The translations under genes and the position numbers were made by a program. This document shows, piece by piece, positions 1 through 7,858 of a stretch of 64,000 nt of DNA. Position 1 is the first letter of the stretch; each line of letters starts with the position of its first letter. Location: NCBI RefSeq assembly GCF_018324205.1, contig NZ_AP023356.1:4791501-4855500 (forward strand), written 5' to 3'. The notes under the pieces are model-generated. The model was not told the DNA's origin. It saw nothing but the letters and a program-made list of their open reading frames with translations, and searched no databases. This DNA comes from Actinoplanes ianthinogenes. Its GTDB lineage: Bacteria; Actinomycetota; Actinomycetes; Mycobacteriales; Micromonosporaceae.

Positions 1-27
1 CCGCAAGGTCATGTGGACAGCTTGCCT

Positions 28-53
28 GATTGGGAACTCACCCGTACGGGTAT
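28..53 (+). promoter_or_regulatory. candidate SigB/SigF-type promoter
   Basis: A GATT box at 28-31, a 16-nt spacer and GGGTAT at 48-53 fit the Streptomyces SigB consensus (GNNT, 14-16 nt, GGGTAC/T). The -10 box overlaps a 12-bp palindrome at 40-51 (ACCCGTACGGGT). It lies about 60 nt before the DUF6458 start. The motif is short, so chance occurrence is possible. Confidence 0.35.
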
Positions 54-112
54 GGCTCGATCGACGTATTCAAAGCGGTCGTGACAAAGCGGCACCAACC
101 GAGGAGGGCCCG

Positions 113-397
113 ATGGGCATCGGTGCAAGCATCTTCCTGCTCGCTCTGGGGGCGATCCTGGCGTTCGCCGTCAACGCGGACATCAGCGGCCTCGACATCA
201 GCGTGATCGGCTGGATCCTGATGGCGGCCGGGCTGATCGGGCTGGTCACCACGTTGTGGTTCTGGAACAGCCGCCGCCGTACGGTGGTCACCCGGACGAC
301 CGGTGGCGCGCCGGTGGCCGGATCGACCTACGCCAGTGAGTACCGCGAGGTGCGCCAGGACGACGTTCCGCCGCCTCCGCCGCCCGCGTACCGCTGA
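113..397 (+). CDS. DUF6458 family small membrane protein
   Basis: A 94-residue protein with two predicted membrane helices (about residues 4-20 and 29-50) joined by a short acidic loop. A cytoplasmic tail follows, basic at first (SRRRTVV) and ending in six prolines and AYR. This matches the actinobacterial DUF6458 family, whose function is unknown. I chose the ATG at 113 because GAGGAGGG sits just upstream and the hydrophobic helix begins at once; reading further upstream adds only unlikely sequence. The gene stands alone, converges on the hemolysin III gene and shares a bidirectional hairpin terminator with it. Confidence 0.8.
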   Translation: MGIGASIFLLALGAILAFAVNADISGLDISVIGWILMAAGLIGLVTTLWFWNSRRRTVVTRTTGGAPVAGSTYASEYREVRQDDVPPPPPPAYR

Positions 398-420
398 TCG
401 CGTACGCAAAAAGTGCGAAA

Positions 421-446
421 ACGGCCCGGCGGTCTCGCCGGGCCGT
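421..446. terminator. bidirectional intrinsic terminator
   Basis: A perfect 11-bp stem (ACGGCCCGGCG, loop GTCT) lies between two convergent genes. The plus strand shows A-rich sequence just before the stem, which becomes a T-rich tail for the leftward hemolysin III transcript. The rightward tail is weaker. Confidence 0.75.
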
Positions 447-461
447 TCGTCATGGCGGACC

Positions 462-1139
462 TCAGGCGTAGAGCGCGAAGTAGATCGCGATGTGGTGGCA
501 GATCGCGGCGACCAGCGTGCAGGCGTGGAAGAACTCGTGGTGTCCGAAAACGGTCGGCCACGGGTTGGGGCGGCGGAGCGCGTAGAACACCGCGCCGATG
601 GTGTAGATGGCGCCGCCGACCAGCATCAGGACCAGGCAGGTGACGCCGCCGACGTGCAGCACGTCGGGGATGATCGCGACGGCCACCCAGCCCAGCGCCA
701 CATAGAGCGGCGCACCTGCCCATCGGGGCAGGTGCGGCCAGATCACCTTGAGCGCCACCCCGCCGACGGCGCCACCCCAGACCAGCCCCAGCATCCACTT
801 GGCCGTGCCGGTGTCCAGCAGGGAGACGCAGAACGGGGTGTACGTGCCGGCGATGAAGATGAAGATCATCGAGTGATCCATCCGGCGCATGATCTGGTAG
901 CCGCGCTCGCTCCAGACGCGGCGGTGGTAGAGCGCGCTGGTGCCGAAGAGGCCGCAGACCGTGATGCTGTAGATCAGGCAGCTCACGAACGGGGCGATGC
1001 CCGGGCGACTGAGCGCGATCGAGCAGAGCACGATGCCGCAGACCGCGGCGACGAAGAACGCGTACTGATGCAACCGGCCGCGTAGTCGCGGCTTGCCGAG
1101 ATCGGTCGGCTTCATCCGGAACGGGGTCGAGGTCGTCAC
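462..1139 (-). CDS. hemolysin III family (PAQR-type) membrane protein
   Basis: A 225-residue, seven-helix membrane protein. It carries the metal-site pattern of the CREST/PAQR superfamily: SALYH in helix 2, MDHSMIF before helix 3, and a C-terminal HHEFFH followed by CHH in helix 7. Bacterial members were named for haemolysis by the Bacillus cereus protein, but the physiological role is unsettled and a membrane hydrolase or lipid role is possible. The start is taken as GTG at 1139 (VTTSTPF); an ATG at 1205 would add 22 residues with no resemblance to the family. It is transcribed leftward towards the shared terminator. Confidence 0.85.
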   Translation of the reverse strand: MTTSTPFRMKPTDLGKPRLRGRLHQYAFFVAAVCGIVLCSIALSRPGIAPFVSCLIYSITVCGLFGTSALYHRRVWSERGYQIMRRMDHSMIFIFIAGTYTPFCVSLLDTGTAKWMLGLVWGGAVGGVALKVIWPHLPRWAGAPLYVALGWVAVAIIPDVLHVGGVTCLVLMLVGGAIYTIGAVFYALRRPNPWPTVFGHHEFFHACTLVAAICHHIAIYFALYA

Positions 1140-1325
1140 GCGTTCCAGGTTACGACACCGTAGGTTACCGGCGGGTAGTGATGCCGGATACGGTTCACCA
1201 AGCACGATGATTTCTCAGTGAACCGCGGTTGGCCAGGGACTGTCGGCCTATTGGCAGATGTCGGCAAACCGGATCGAGGGGCTGGGCGGTACCGGTCAGC
1301 GACCCGGGGACTACGGTGAGGTGCC

Positions 1326-2090
1326 ATGAGTTCGATTGATCTCAACGCCGACCTGGGCGAGGGCTTCGGCGCCTGGCGGCTGGGCGACGACGAGGCCCTG
1401 CTCGACATCGTGACCTCGGCGAACGTGGCGTGCGGGTTCCACGCCGGCGACCCGTCCACGATGCACCGGATCTGCCGGGCGGCGATCGAGCGGGACGTCG
1501 CGATCGGCGCCCAGGTCGGTTACCGGGATCTCGCCGGGTTCGGCCGGCGGCGGATCGACTACGAGTTCGGCGAGCTCCGCGACGACGTGCTCTACCAGAT
1601 CGGCGCTCTGGAGGGGTTCTGCAAGGCGGCCGGCGGCAGGGTGCGCTATGTGAAACCGCACGGGGCGCTCTACAACACCGCGGCGGTCGACGAGCGGCAG
1701 GCGGACGCGGTGGTGGCCGCCGTCCGCGCCTACGACCCGGCGCTGCCGGTGCTCTGCCAGCCCGGGTCGGTGCTGCACCGGCAGGCCGAGGCGGCCGGGC
1801 TGACCGCGGTCGGTGAGGGGTTCGCCGACCGGGGATATCTGCCGGACGGGCGGTTGGTGCCCCGGTCGCGGCCGGACGCGCTGGTGCACGACCCGGCCGC
1901 GGTGGTGGAGCGGGCCGTCCGGATGGCCGTCGACGGCGAGGTGGTCGCCGCCGACGGCTCGGTCGTGGCCTGCCGGGTGCGGTCGATCTGCGTGCACGGG
2001 GACACGCCCGGAGCGGTGGAGCTGGCCCGGGCGGTCCGGGCCGGGCTCGGGGAGCGGCTGACGGTCGGCGCGTTCGCCCAGGGCGGGTGA
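1326..2090 (+). CDS. pxpA: 5-oxoprolinase subunit A (LamB/YcsF family)
   Basis: A 254-residue protein that begins with the family hallmark SSIDLNADLGEGFG. It continues with ANVACGFHAGDP (about 33-44) and VKPHGALYN (about 109-117), all typical of LamB/YcsF proteins. With PxpB and PxpC this subunit catalyses ATP-dependent opening of 5-oxoproline to glutamate in the cytosol. The ATG at 1326 follows GAGGT by 4 nt. No pxpB or pxpC lies beside it here, unlike the common pxpBCA clusters, so the partners must lie elsewhere or the protein works alone. An 8-bp hairpin (2084-2110) overlaps its stop codon. Confidence 0.9.
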   Translation: MSSIDLNADLGEGFGAWRLGDDEALLDIVTSANVACGFHAGDPSTMHRICRAAIERDVAIGAQVGYRDLAGFGRRRIDYEFGELRDDVLYQIGALEGFCKAAGGRVRYVKPHGALYNTAAVDERQADAVVAAVRAYDPALPVLCQPGSVLHRQAEAAGLTAVGEGFADRGYLPDGRLVPRSRPDALVHDPAAVVERAVRMAVDGEVVAADGSVVACRVRSICVHGDTPGAVELARAVRAGLGERLTVGAFAQGG

Positions 2091-2122
2091 CGTCTGTTAT
2101 CGGTCACCCGCGGGGAAAGGGG

Positions 2123-3907
2123 TCACGCGTCCATCCCCCTCAAGATCAACGGCAGCCGATCCGGGGCGGCGGTGTCGAGCACGATCGGCACACCCCAGTC
2201 CTGCCTGGTCAGGTGGCAGGCGCCGAACTCCGCGTCGACGTCACACGTCGCGGCTTGCGCCACAACCTGCAAGACCCCTTTCGGTACGGCGGGGTTGAGC
2301 ACGAGTTTGCGGGACAGCTCGGTGGTGGTGCCCTCGCCGTCGAGCAGCAACTCGGCCGGCGAGGCGGAGACGGTCAGCCGCAGCGGCGAGCCGAACTGGC
2401 TGTCCAGTTTCTGCCCGGGCGCCGGAGTGAAGATCACGTCGAGCGTCACCTCGCCCGGAGCCAGGTGCGACGGCGGCCGCTCGGTCTTGTGCCGCTCTCC
2501 GGCGACGGTCTTGACCACGCCGGGGGCGAGCCGGGTCAGCCGATGCGCGGCCGACTCGACGACCAGGACCTCGCCCGCCGCGGTGACCAGGATGTCGCTC
2601 GGCTCGGCGAGACCGGAGTCCACCGTGGAGACCTGGGCCGCGGCCGGGTCGAAACGCCGGACCGCGCCGTTGTACGTGTCCGCGACCAGCACCGAACCGT
2701 CCGGCAGGCCCGCGACACCGAGCGGGTGCTGGAACAGCGCCTGATCGGCCGGGCCGTCGACGTGACCGAAATCGAACAGTCCCTGGCCGACCGCGGTGTG
2801 CAGCACGCCACCCTCGACGTACCGCAGCGCGGAGGTCTCGCTGTCGGCGATCCACAGGCGGTCACCCTGGACGGCGAGGCCGCTCGGCTGGGCCATCCAG
2901 ACGTCCGGGAGCGGGCCGTCGCGCAGCGCCTCGACGGTGGTGCCGGCGTAGACGCCGACGGTGCGCTGGATCGGGTCGAACCACCACAGCTGGTGAATGC
3001 CGGCCATGGCGATGATGACCTTGCCGTCGAACCAGGCGAGGTCCCAGGGTGAGGAGAGGTCGGCGGCGAGAGCGTCGTGAGCGTGGTCGTCCACCGTGGA
3101 GCGCCACGGGCGGCCCGAGCCGGCCACCAGGGTGATCTCGCCGGTGGTGAGGCTCAGGCCGCGCAGCCGGTGGTTGACCGTGTCGGCGATGACCACGTCG
3201 TAACCCGCGATGCTGCTCACCTCGGAGGGCAGCAGGAGCAGTCCCTGCGGCTCGCTGAAGGGCTCGTTCCGGACACCTCCGAAACGCCGGACGAGGGTCT
3301 CGGCGTCCGGGGACAGCTCGACGATCGAGTGCCGGGCCGAGTCGGAGACCAGCAGGTTGCCGCTGGGCAGCTCGATCGCCTTGCCCGGGAAGTGGAGCAG
3401 GCCGGCCGGGGCGGGCGGCGGCACGTACGGCCCGTCGCCGCGGTGCAGGGTGCCGTCCGCCTCGTGCTTGGCGACCAGCTCGTCGATCAGGCGGGACAGG
3501 CCCTCGGCATGCCCCTCGCCGGCCATCGAGGCGACCAGGTAGCCGGTCGGGTCGACGACGGCCAGGGTGGGCCAGGCCTTCGCGGCGTACTGCTGCCAGA
3601 TGTGCATGTCGCCGTCGTCGACGACCGGGTGGTGGACGCCGTAGCGCTCGACGGCGGCGGCCAGGGCCTGCGGATCGCGCTCGTGCTCGAATTTCGGGGA
3701 GTGGACGCCGATCACGACGAGGGCGTCGCCGTACTTCTCCTCCAGCGGACGCAGCTCATCGAGGACGTGCAGACAGTTGATGCAGCAGAACGTCCAGAAG
3801 TCCAGGAGGAGGATTTTGCCCCGAAGGTCGGCCAGGGTGAGGGCCTTCCCACCGGTGTTGAGCCAGCCGCGGCCCTTGAGTTCGGGCGCACGCACGCGAG
3901 AAGTCAT
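2123..3907 (-). CDS. thioredoxin-domain/NHL-repeat protein
   Basis: A 594-residue protein without a signal peptide. The N-terminal domain (about 10-160) is a thioredoxin/AhpC-like fold with FWTFCCINCLH, giving a redox CXXC at Cys42-Cys45. The rest is a beta-propeller of NHL-type repeats, with recurring SVLVADTYNGAVRRF- and LWIADS-like strands, and a C-terminal beta-rich segment. The layout resembles animal NHLRC2 and its bacterial homologues. A thiol-disulfide role is likely but the substrate is unknown. The ATG at 3907 begins MTSRVRAPEL. It lies downstream of the proline-rich gene on the same strand, with a hairpin between them. Confidence 0.85.
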   Translation of the reverse strand: MTSRVRAPELKGRGWLNTGGKALTLADLRGKILLLDFWTFCCINCLHVLDELRPLEEKYGDALVVIGVHSPKFEHERDPQALAAAVERYGVHHPVVDDGDMHIWQQYAAKAWPTLAVVDPTGYLVASMAGEGHAEGLSRLIDELVAKHEADGTLHRGDGPYVPPPAPAGLLHFPGKAIELPSGNLLVSDSARHSIVELSPDAETLVRRFGGVRNEPFSEPQGLLLLPSEVSSIAGYDVVIADTVNHRLRGLSLTTGEITLVAGSGRPWRSTVDDHAHDALAADLSSPWDLAWFDGKVIIAMAGIHQLWWFDPIQRTVGVYAGTTVEALRDGPLPDVWMAQPSGLAVQGDRLWIADSETSALRYVEGGVLHTAVGQGLFDFGHVDGPADQALFQHPLGVAGLPDGSVLVADTYNGAVRRFDPAAAQVSTVDSGLAEPSDILVTAAGEVLVVESAAHRLTRLAPGVVKTVAGERHKTERPPSHLAPGEVTLDVIFTPAPGQKLDSQFGSPLRLTVSASPAELLLDGEGTTTELSRKLVLNPAVPKGVLQVVAQAATCDVDAEFGACHLTRQDWGVPIVLDTAAPDRLPLILRGMDA

Positions 3908-3925
3908 TCGACCATGGTGCCTCAG

Positions 3926-3957
3926 CGCGCGGACCAGCCCTCAGGCCGGTCCGCGCG
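3926..3957 (-). terminator. hairpin between the proline-rich gene and the NHL gene
   Basis: Ten-base arms (CGCGCGGACC and its complement) around a 12-nt loop lie 4 nt past the stop of the proline-rich gene. There is no clear T-run, so termination may be partial and the two genes could still be co-transcribed. Confidence 0.5.
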
Positions 3958-3961
3958 GGGC

Positions 3962-6900
3962 TCAGTTGGCGGTCGGCTTGGCCAGGCAGTAGACCTTCTT
4001 GCCGGCCACGATCACCGGCTGCGCCTTGTCGGCGCACTGGTCCTTCGAGTCGGCGATCTGGATGACCTGGTAGGCGCCCTGCTCGGTGCAGGCCACCTTG
4101 ACCACCTTGTCGCCGTTCTTCACACACTCGCCCTGGCCGAGCTGGAAGTCGTTGTCGTCGCCACCGGAGGAGATCAGCCAGGTGAGGCCGAACACCAGGG
4201 CCAGCAGCAGCGCGGCGCCGAGCACCACGAAGATCGCCACCGGGCCGGTCTTGACCTTCGGTTTCGCCGGCGCGGGCGGCTCCTCGGCCTTGAACTGGTC
4301 GAACTTGCCCTGGTCGGCCGGACCGGGCCAGCTCGTGGTGTCCTCCGGGCTGGGCGGGGTCACCGTGGCCTGTCCCGGAGCGCCGGCACCGAACGGGTCG
4401 GAACCCGGCATCGGGGAGCCGGGCATCGGCGGCAGGGCCGGCGCCGGGACGAACGGGGAGTTGCCGCGGCCGGAGACATCCGTGGTGTGCTCGTTGAAGT
4501 GGTCGGCGCCGGGGGGCGCGGCCGGAGCGCCGGTGAAGTCACCCCAGGCCGGAGCGCCCTGCGGCGCGCCGAACGGGTTCGGTGCTCCGGGGCCGCCCGA
4601 GCCCGGTCCGCCCGGTCCGCCCGGTCCGCCCGGTCCGCCCGGGAAGGACGACGACGGCGGCGGGTAGGTCGGCTCGTCCGCGCCGAACGCCGGTGCCGGC
4701 GGCGGGAAGGACTGGGCGGGCGGCGGGAACGACGGGCCGTTGCCGGGGACCGGCGGGGCGAACGGGTTGGCGCCGTCCGGCGGGGCGACCCGGGCGCTGC
4801 CGGAGGTCGGACTGGTCGGGTTCGCCGGGTTGTGCGGAGCGCCGGGCGTCATCGGTTCCGGCGGGGAGACGCGGGCGCTGGCCGAGGCGCGGGCGGTGGC
4901 CCGGGCCGGCGACTGCGGGGCGGACCCGGGGGCCTCCCCGTGCGGCGGCGGGAAGCCGCTCCCGTCGCCGCGCTGCGCGAAGCCGTTCTCGTCACCGCGC
5001 TGCGCGAAGCCGTTCTCGTCGCCACGCTGCGGGAAGCCGTTCTCGTTACCACGCTGCGCGAAGCTGTTCTCGTCGCCGCGCTGCGGCGGCGGGAAGGCGC
5101 CGAACCCACCCGAGTTCTCCTCAGGCTGCGAGAAAGCACCGAAGCCGCCGGAATGCTCCTCGCCACGCTGCGACGCCGGCGGCGGGAAACCAGCAAAACC
5201 GCCTGAATTCTCGCCGGGCTCGGAGGCAGGCGGCGGGAAGGCGCCGAAACCGCCCGAATTCTCCTCGCCACGCTGCGGCGGCGCGAACGAACCGAACCCC
5301 TCCGAGCGGGAGGTGGGCGGCGGGAAGCCTCGCTCGTCGCTCTCCGGCAGGCGAGCACCGGGGAACGGCGGATTCTCACCGGCCGGCGTCGGGAACGCCG
5401 GGGCCTCGGGTGCCTCCGGAGTCTCGTCAGCGGTGGGCGTGGGACGCCCATAGACCCTGGCCTGCGGTGCGGCGCTGGCCGGTGGGACCTCGGCGCTGTC
5501 GACGGGCGGGGTCACCCGGCCCGGCACCGAGACGCTCGCGCTGACCGGACGGGCCGAGCCGGTCGCGGGGCGTCCCGCGGCGGCGTCCCGCGGCTGCGGG
5601 ACCGAGCCGGAGACCGGCACGGACGCCGAGCCGGCCGGCGACACGGAAGCGGAGGCCGACGGCACCGAGGCGGAACCCGGCGGCACGGAGGCGGAGCCCG
5701 ACGAGACAGGGGCCGCCGGCGGCACCGAAGCCGGGGCCGGACCCGGGAAGCTGGGGCCGCTCGGCGGCGGGAAGCCGGGAGCCGCGAACTCGGAGCCGGC
5801 AGGCGGGAACTCCTGGCCGCCGGGCGGGAACTCCTGCCCAGCGGGCGGGAACGAGGAACTGGCCGGCGGCGGGAAACCCGGAGCCGGGGGCGGCGCGAAC
5901 TCGGAGCCGGCCGGCGAAAACTCCTGCCCAGCGGGCGGGAACGAGGAACTCGCCGGCGGCGGGAAGCCCTGCCCGGAGGGCGGGAACGTCGAGCTAGTCG
6001 GCGGCGGGAAGCCAGGAGCCGGAGGCGGCGCGAACTCGGACCCGCCGGGCGGGAACGAAGAGGCCGCGGGCGGGAACGAAGGGGCCGCGGGCGGAACCGA
6101 CCCGGAGGTGGGCGCGGTGGACGGCAACGCCCCACCGGTGCCGAGCGCTGCCCCGGGCACCCGCTGCGGGAACCCGGACGAGTCCCCCTGCGACTGCTCC
6201 GGAACACCGGCGCCGAACGAGGGCGCGGCAGGGTCCGAAGGCGAGCCCGTACCGAAAGAGGGTCCGAAGGACGGCAGCGGACTCGCGTTCCCGGATGCGG
6301 GCGGCGCCGCATAGCCCCCGGAATTACGGATCGGAAGGTCCAGGCTGGGCGCCGCGCCGCTCGGCTCCTCGGACGCGGCCGGTCCGGCCGGCGCCCGCAG
6401 CGGGAACCCACCGCTGTCGCCCTGCCGGGTCGGGAACGTGGTCGACGGCGGCCCGCTCGGCGCCTCGCCACCCGGCCGGGCGGCGTTGCCGAGCCAGCTG
6501 TTCTCGGCCGGCCCGGTCAGACCGGAACGCCCGGGAGCGTCCGGAAGGTCGGTGAGGGTGGCGCCGGGCACGCGAGCTTTCTGATCGCCGAAGGCGGAGA
6601 AGGTCGACTGGTCGGCCGCGGCCGCCGAGGCGCCCGGAGTCCGGGTCGGCAGCCCGCTGCTGGTGGTCGGCGGGGGGAAAGCGGCCGGGGCGGCGGCCGG
6701 AGCCGGCGGCGGGAAGGCCGAGGACTCGGACGGCTGCGGCACCGCGGCGGAGGCCCGTCCGGGCGGCGCGAACCCGGCCGGTCCGAACGGTGAATCACCC
6801 GGCGGGGGGCCCGGCTCGGCGGGAGCGGGCGGCGCCCAGGCCGACGGCGGCGCGCTCTCGGCAGGCTGCTGACCATAGGTGGATCCCGGCCCGTACGGCG

Positions 6901-7198
6901 AAGCCGTCCCGGGCGACACCGAACCGTAGGGCGAAGCCTCCTCGGTCTGCGGCACGCGAGCCGACCCGTACGGAGTCCCGGACGGGTTGGAACCCGAACC
7001 GAAGGTGGAGACGGCCGGCACCACGAAGGGCGACCCGCCACCCGGCGTGGTCTGCGGCGGCGGCCCGTACGACGTGGGAACGCCCTCAGCCGGCGGTACT
7101 GATGCCGAGGCCCGGCCCGACACTCGCTGTCCGTCGGGATCGGGTCCGCCCGACGCGGCCTCTGCCGGCTGCCCGGCGTAGTGCCCCTCGGACGTCAT
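3962..7198 (-). CDS. large proline/glycine/serine-rich membrane-anchored protein
   Basis: A 1078-residue protein, almost all low complexity. The first roughly 970 residues are Pro, Gly, Ser and Ala, with reiterated blocks such as SSFPPAGQEF, EENSGGFGAFPPP and QRGDENGF. One transmembrane helix (about 985-1007, PVAIFVVLGAALLLALVFG) follows a basic stretch. The remaining 70-80 residues form a small domain with four cysteines, probably two disulfides outside the cell. It resembles the C-terminal part of actinobacterial LppU/SCO3897-type proteins. By this topology the disordered part is cytoplasmic. The start is the ATG at 7198, preceded by GAGGAGG. The function is unknown; a scaffold or sensing role would be speculation. 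Tandem codons suggest expansion by slippage or unequal recombination. Confidence 0.75.
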   Translation of the reverse strand: MTSEGHYAGQPAEAASGGPDPDGQRVSGRASASVPPAEGVPTSYGPPPQTTPGGGSPFVVPAVSTFGSGSNPSGTPYGSARVPQTEEASPYGSVSPGTASPYGPGSTYGQQPAESAPPSAWAPPAPAEPGPPPGDSPFGPAGFAPPGRASAAVPQPSESSAFPPPAPAAAPAAFPPPTTSSGLPTRTPGASAAAADQSTFSAFGDQKARVPGATLTDLPDAPGRSGLTGPAENSWLGNAARPGGEAPSGPPSTTFPTRQGDSGGFPLRAPAGPAASEEPSGAAPSLDLPIRNSGGYAAPPASGNASPLPSFGPSFGTGSPSDPAAPSFGAGVPEQSQGDSSGFPQRVPGAALGTGGALPSTAPTSGSVPPAAPSFPPAASSFPPGGSEFAPPPAPGFPPPTSSTFPPSGQGFPPPASSSFPPAGQEFSPAGSEFAPPPAPGFPPPASSSFPPAGQEFPPGGQEFPPAGSEFAAPGFPPPSGPSFPGPAPASVPPAAPVSSGSASVPPGSASVPSASASVSPAGSASVPVSGSVPQPRDAAAGRPATGSARPVSASVSVPGRVTPPVDSAEVPPASAAPQARVYGRPTPTADETPEAPEAPAFPTPAGENPPFPGARLPESDERGFPPPTSRSEGFGSFAPPQRGEENSGGFGAFPPPASEPGENSGGFAGFPPPASQRGEEHSGGFGAFSQPEENSGGFGAFPPPQRGDENSFAQRGNENGFPQRGDENGFAQRGDENGFAQRGDGSGFPPPHGEAPGSAPQSPARATARASASARVSPPEPMTPGAPHNPANPTSPTSGSARVAPPDGANPFAPPVPGNGPSFPPPAQSFPPPAPAFGADEPTYPPPSSSFPGGPGGPGGPGGPGSGGPGAPNPFGAPQGAPAWGDFTGAPAAPPGADHFNEHTTDVSGRGNSPFVPAPALPPMPGSPMPGSDPFGAGAPGQATVTPPSPEDTTSWPGPADQGKFDQFKAEEPPAPAKPKVKTGPVAIFVVLGAALLLALVFGLTWLISSGGDDNDFQLGQGECVKNGDKVVKVACTEQGAYQVIQIADSKDQCADKAQPVIVAGKKVYCLAKPTAN

Positions 7199-7472
7199 AC
7201 GCGCCTCCTCATCGATGCGGCCGTGCCAGCTTCGCACGGACGCGACCCCATCGGCGAGCTTCCGCCAGGAGCCGTGCCAGCTTTTCAGGCCTGGCCGTGC
7301 GGGGGCGCATCGGCGACGCTGCCGTCGAGAGCCCCGGTCACCGCCCCGACCGGCCGTGCCGGGTTGGGGACCAGTGCCCCACCGTACCGGGCGTTCCCGG
7401 CGGAGAAAATCCCGGTGTACGCGACGGAGGGAAAGCCACGCGGGGTGTCGGCACGGTCGCCGATACGAAACA
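7199..7472. other. intergenic region upstream of the proline-rich gene
   Basis: No convincing gene is seen on either strand; the open frames here lack codon bias and ribosome sites. It should contain the promoter of the leftward proline-rich gene, but I could not pick out a confident -35/-10 pair. Confidence 0.5.
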
Positions 7473-7497
7473 GCCCGCCCGGGTGATGCGGGCGGGC
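7473..7497 (-). terminator. intrinsic terminator of the 44-residue gene
   Basis: A 9-bp GC stem (GCCCGCCCG, 7-nt loop, CGGGCGGGC), read leftward, is followed by TGTTTCG. It lies about 20 nt after the stop of the small gene at 7517. Confidence 0.75.
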
Positions 7498-7516
7498 CGA
7501 ATGGTGAGTGCTCTGC

Positions 7517-7651
7517 TTACAGCGGCTGACGGCGCTGGGCGAACAGGTTGATCTCGTCGCGCATGGCCTGGCTGGGGGCCGCCTGCCAGGCGCGGTCGAT
7601 GGCGCGGTTCTGGCGGTTGATCATGCGGCGCTGGCGGAGGCGGTCGATCAT
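7517..7651 (-). CDS. conserved small basic protein (44 aa)
   Basis: It encodes 44 residues beginning MIDRLRQRRMINRQNRA and ending FAQRRQPL. It is strongly basic, predicted helical, has no membrane segment, and shows normal high-GC codon use. I recall similar tiny proteins in related actinobacteria, but function is not known to me. A GTG at 7657 would add two residues (VS). The upstream purine-rich GGGGAAAAGAG could serve as a ribosome site, though spacing is loose. The gene has its own terminator downstream and a striking inverted repeat in its leader, so it is probably a single-gene transcript. An RNA- or DNA-binding role is possible from charge only. Confidence 0.6.
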   Translation of the reverse strand: MIDRLRQRRMINRQNRAIDRAWQAAPSQAMRDEINLFAQRRQPL

Positions 7652-7722
7652 GCTCACGGCACTTGCTCTTTTCCCCGGGTCGGTGGCCGGTGTTACGACG
7701 TGCGACCAGCGGGCCCACTTGT

Positions 7723-7769
7723 GGCGGACACCGTCGGCGCACCTCTCTGGTGTGCCTCAAGTGTCCGCC
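7723..7769 (-). promoter_or_regulatory. two-tier inverted repeat upstream of the 44-residue gene
   Basis: Outer arms GGCGGACAC and GTGTCCGCC (9 bp, perfect) enclose inner arms GGCGCACC and GGTGTGCC (7 pairs plus one G-U) around a TCTCT loop. If transcribed leftward it would form a 47-nt stem-loop starting about 70 nt before the small gene. It could be a leader RNA structure, a DNA operator, or extra termination for the E2 gene; there is no T-run. Confidence 0.5.
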
Positions 7770-7830
7770 GCAGCGGTGGATCGTGCCAACTATTTAGAGG
7801 GTGATCCCGGTCATCTGCCTAACAATCAAA

Positions 7831-7850
7831 GGCCATCCGGCCGATGGACC
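7831..7850 (-). terminator. probable terminator of the dehydrogenase operon
   Basis: Read leftward from the E2 stop, GGTCCATC pairs with GATGGCC (one bulged T) and is followed by TTTGATTGTT. It is 8 nt past the stop codon. Confidence 0.6.
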
Positions 7851-7858
7851 GAAAGTCC

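Noticed and set aside
7338..7760. 140-codon leftward frame covering the small gene
   Set aside because: Wrong frame for the 44-residue gene, crosses its terminator and shows Arg/Pro/His-rich shadow composition.
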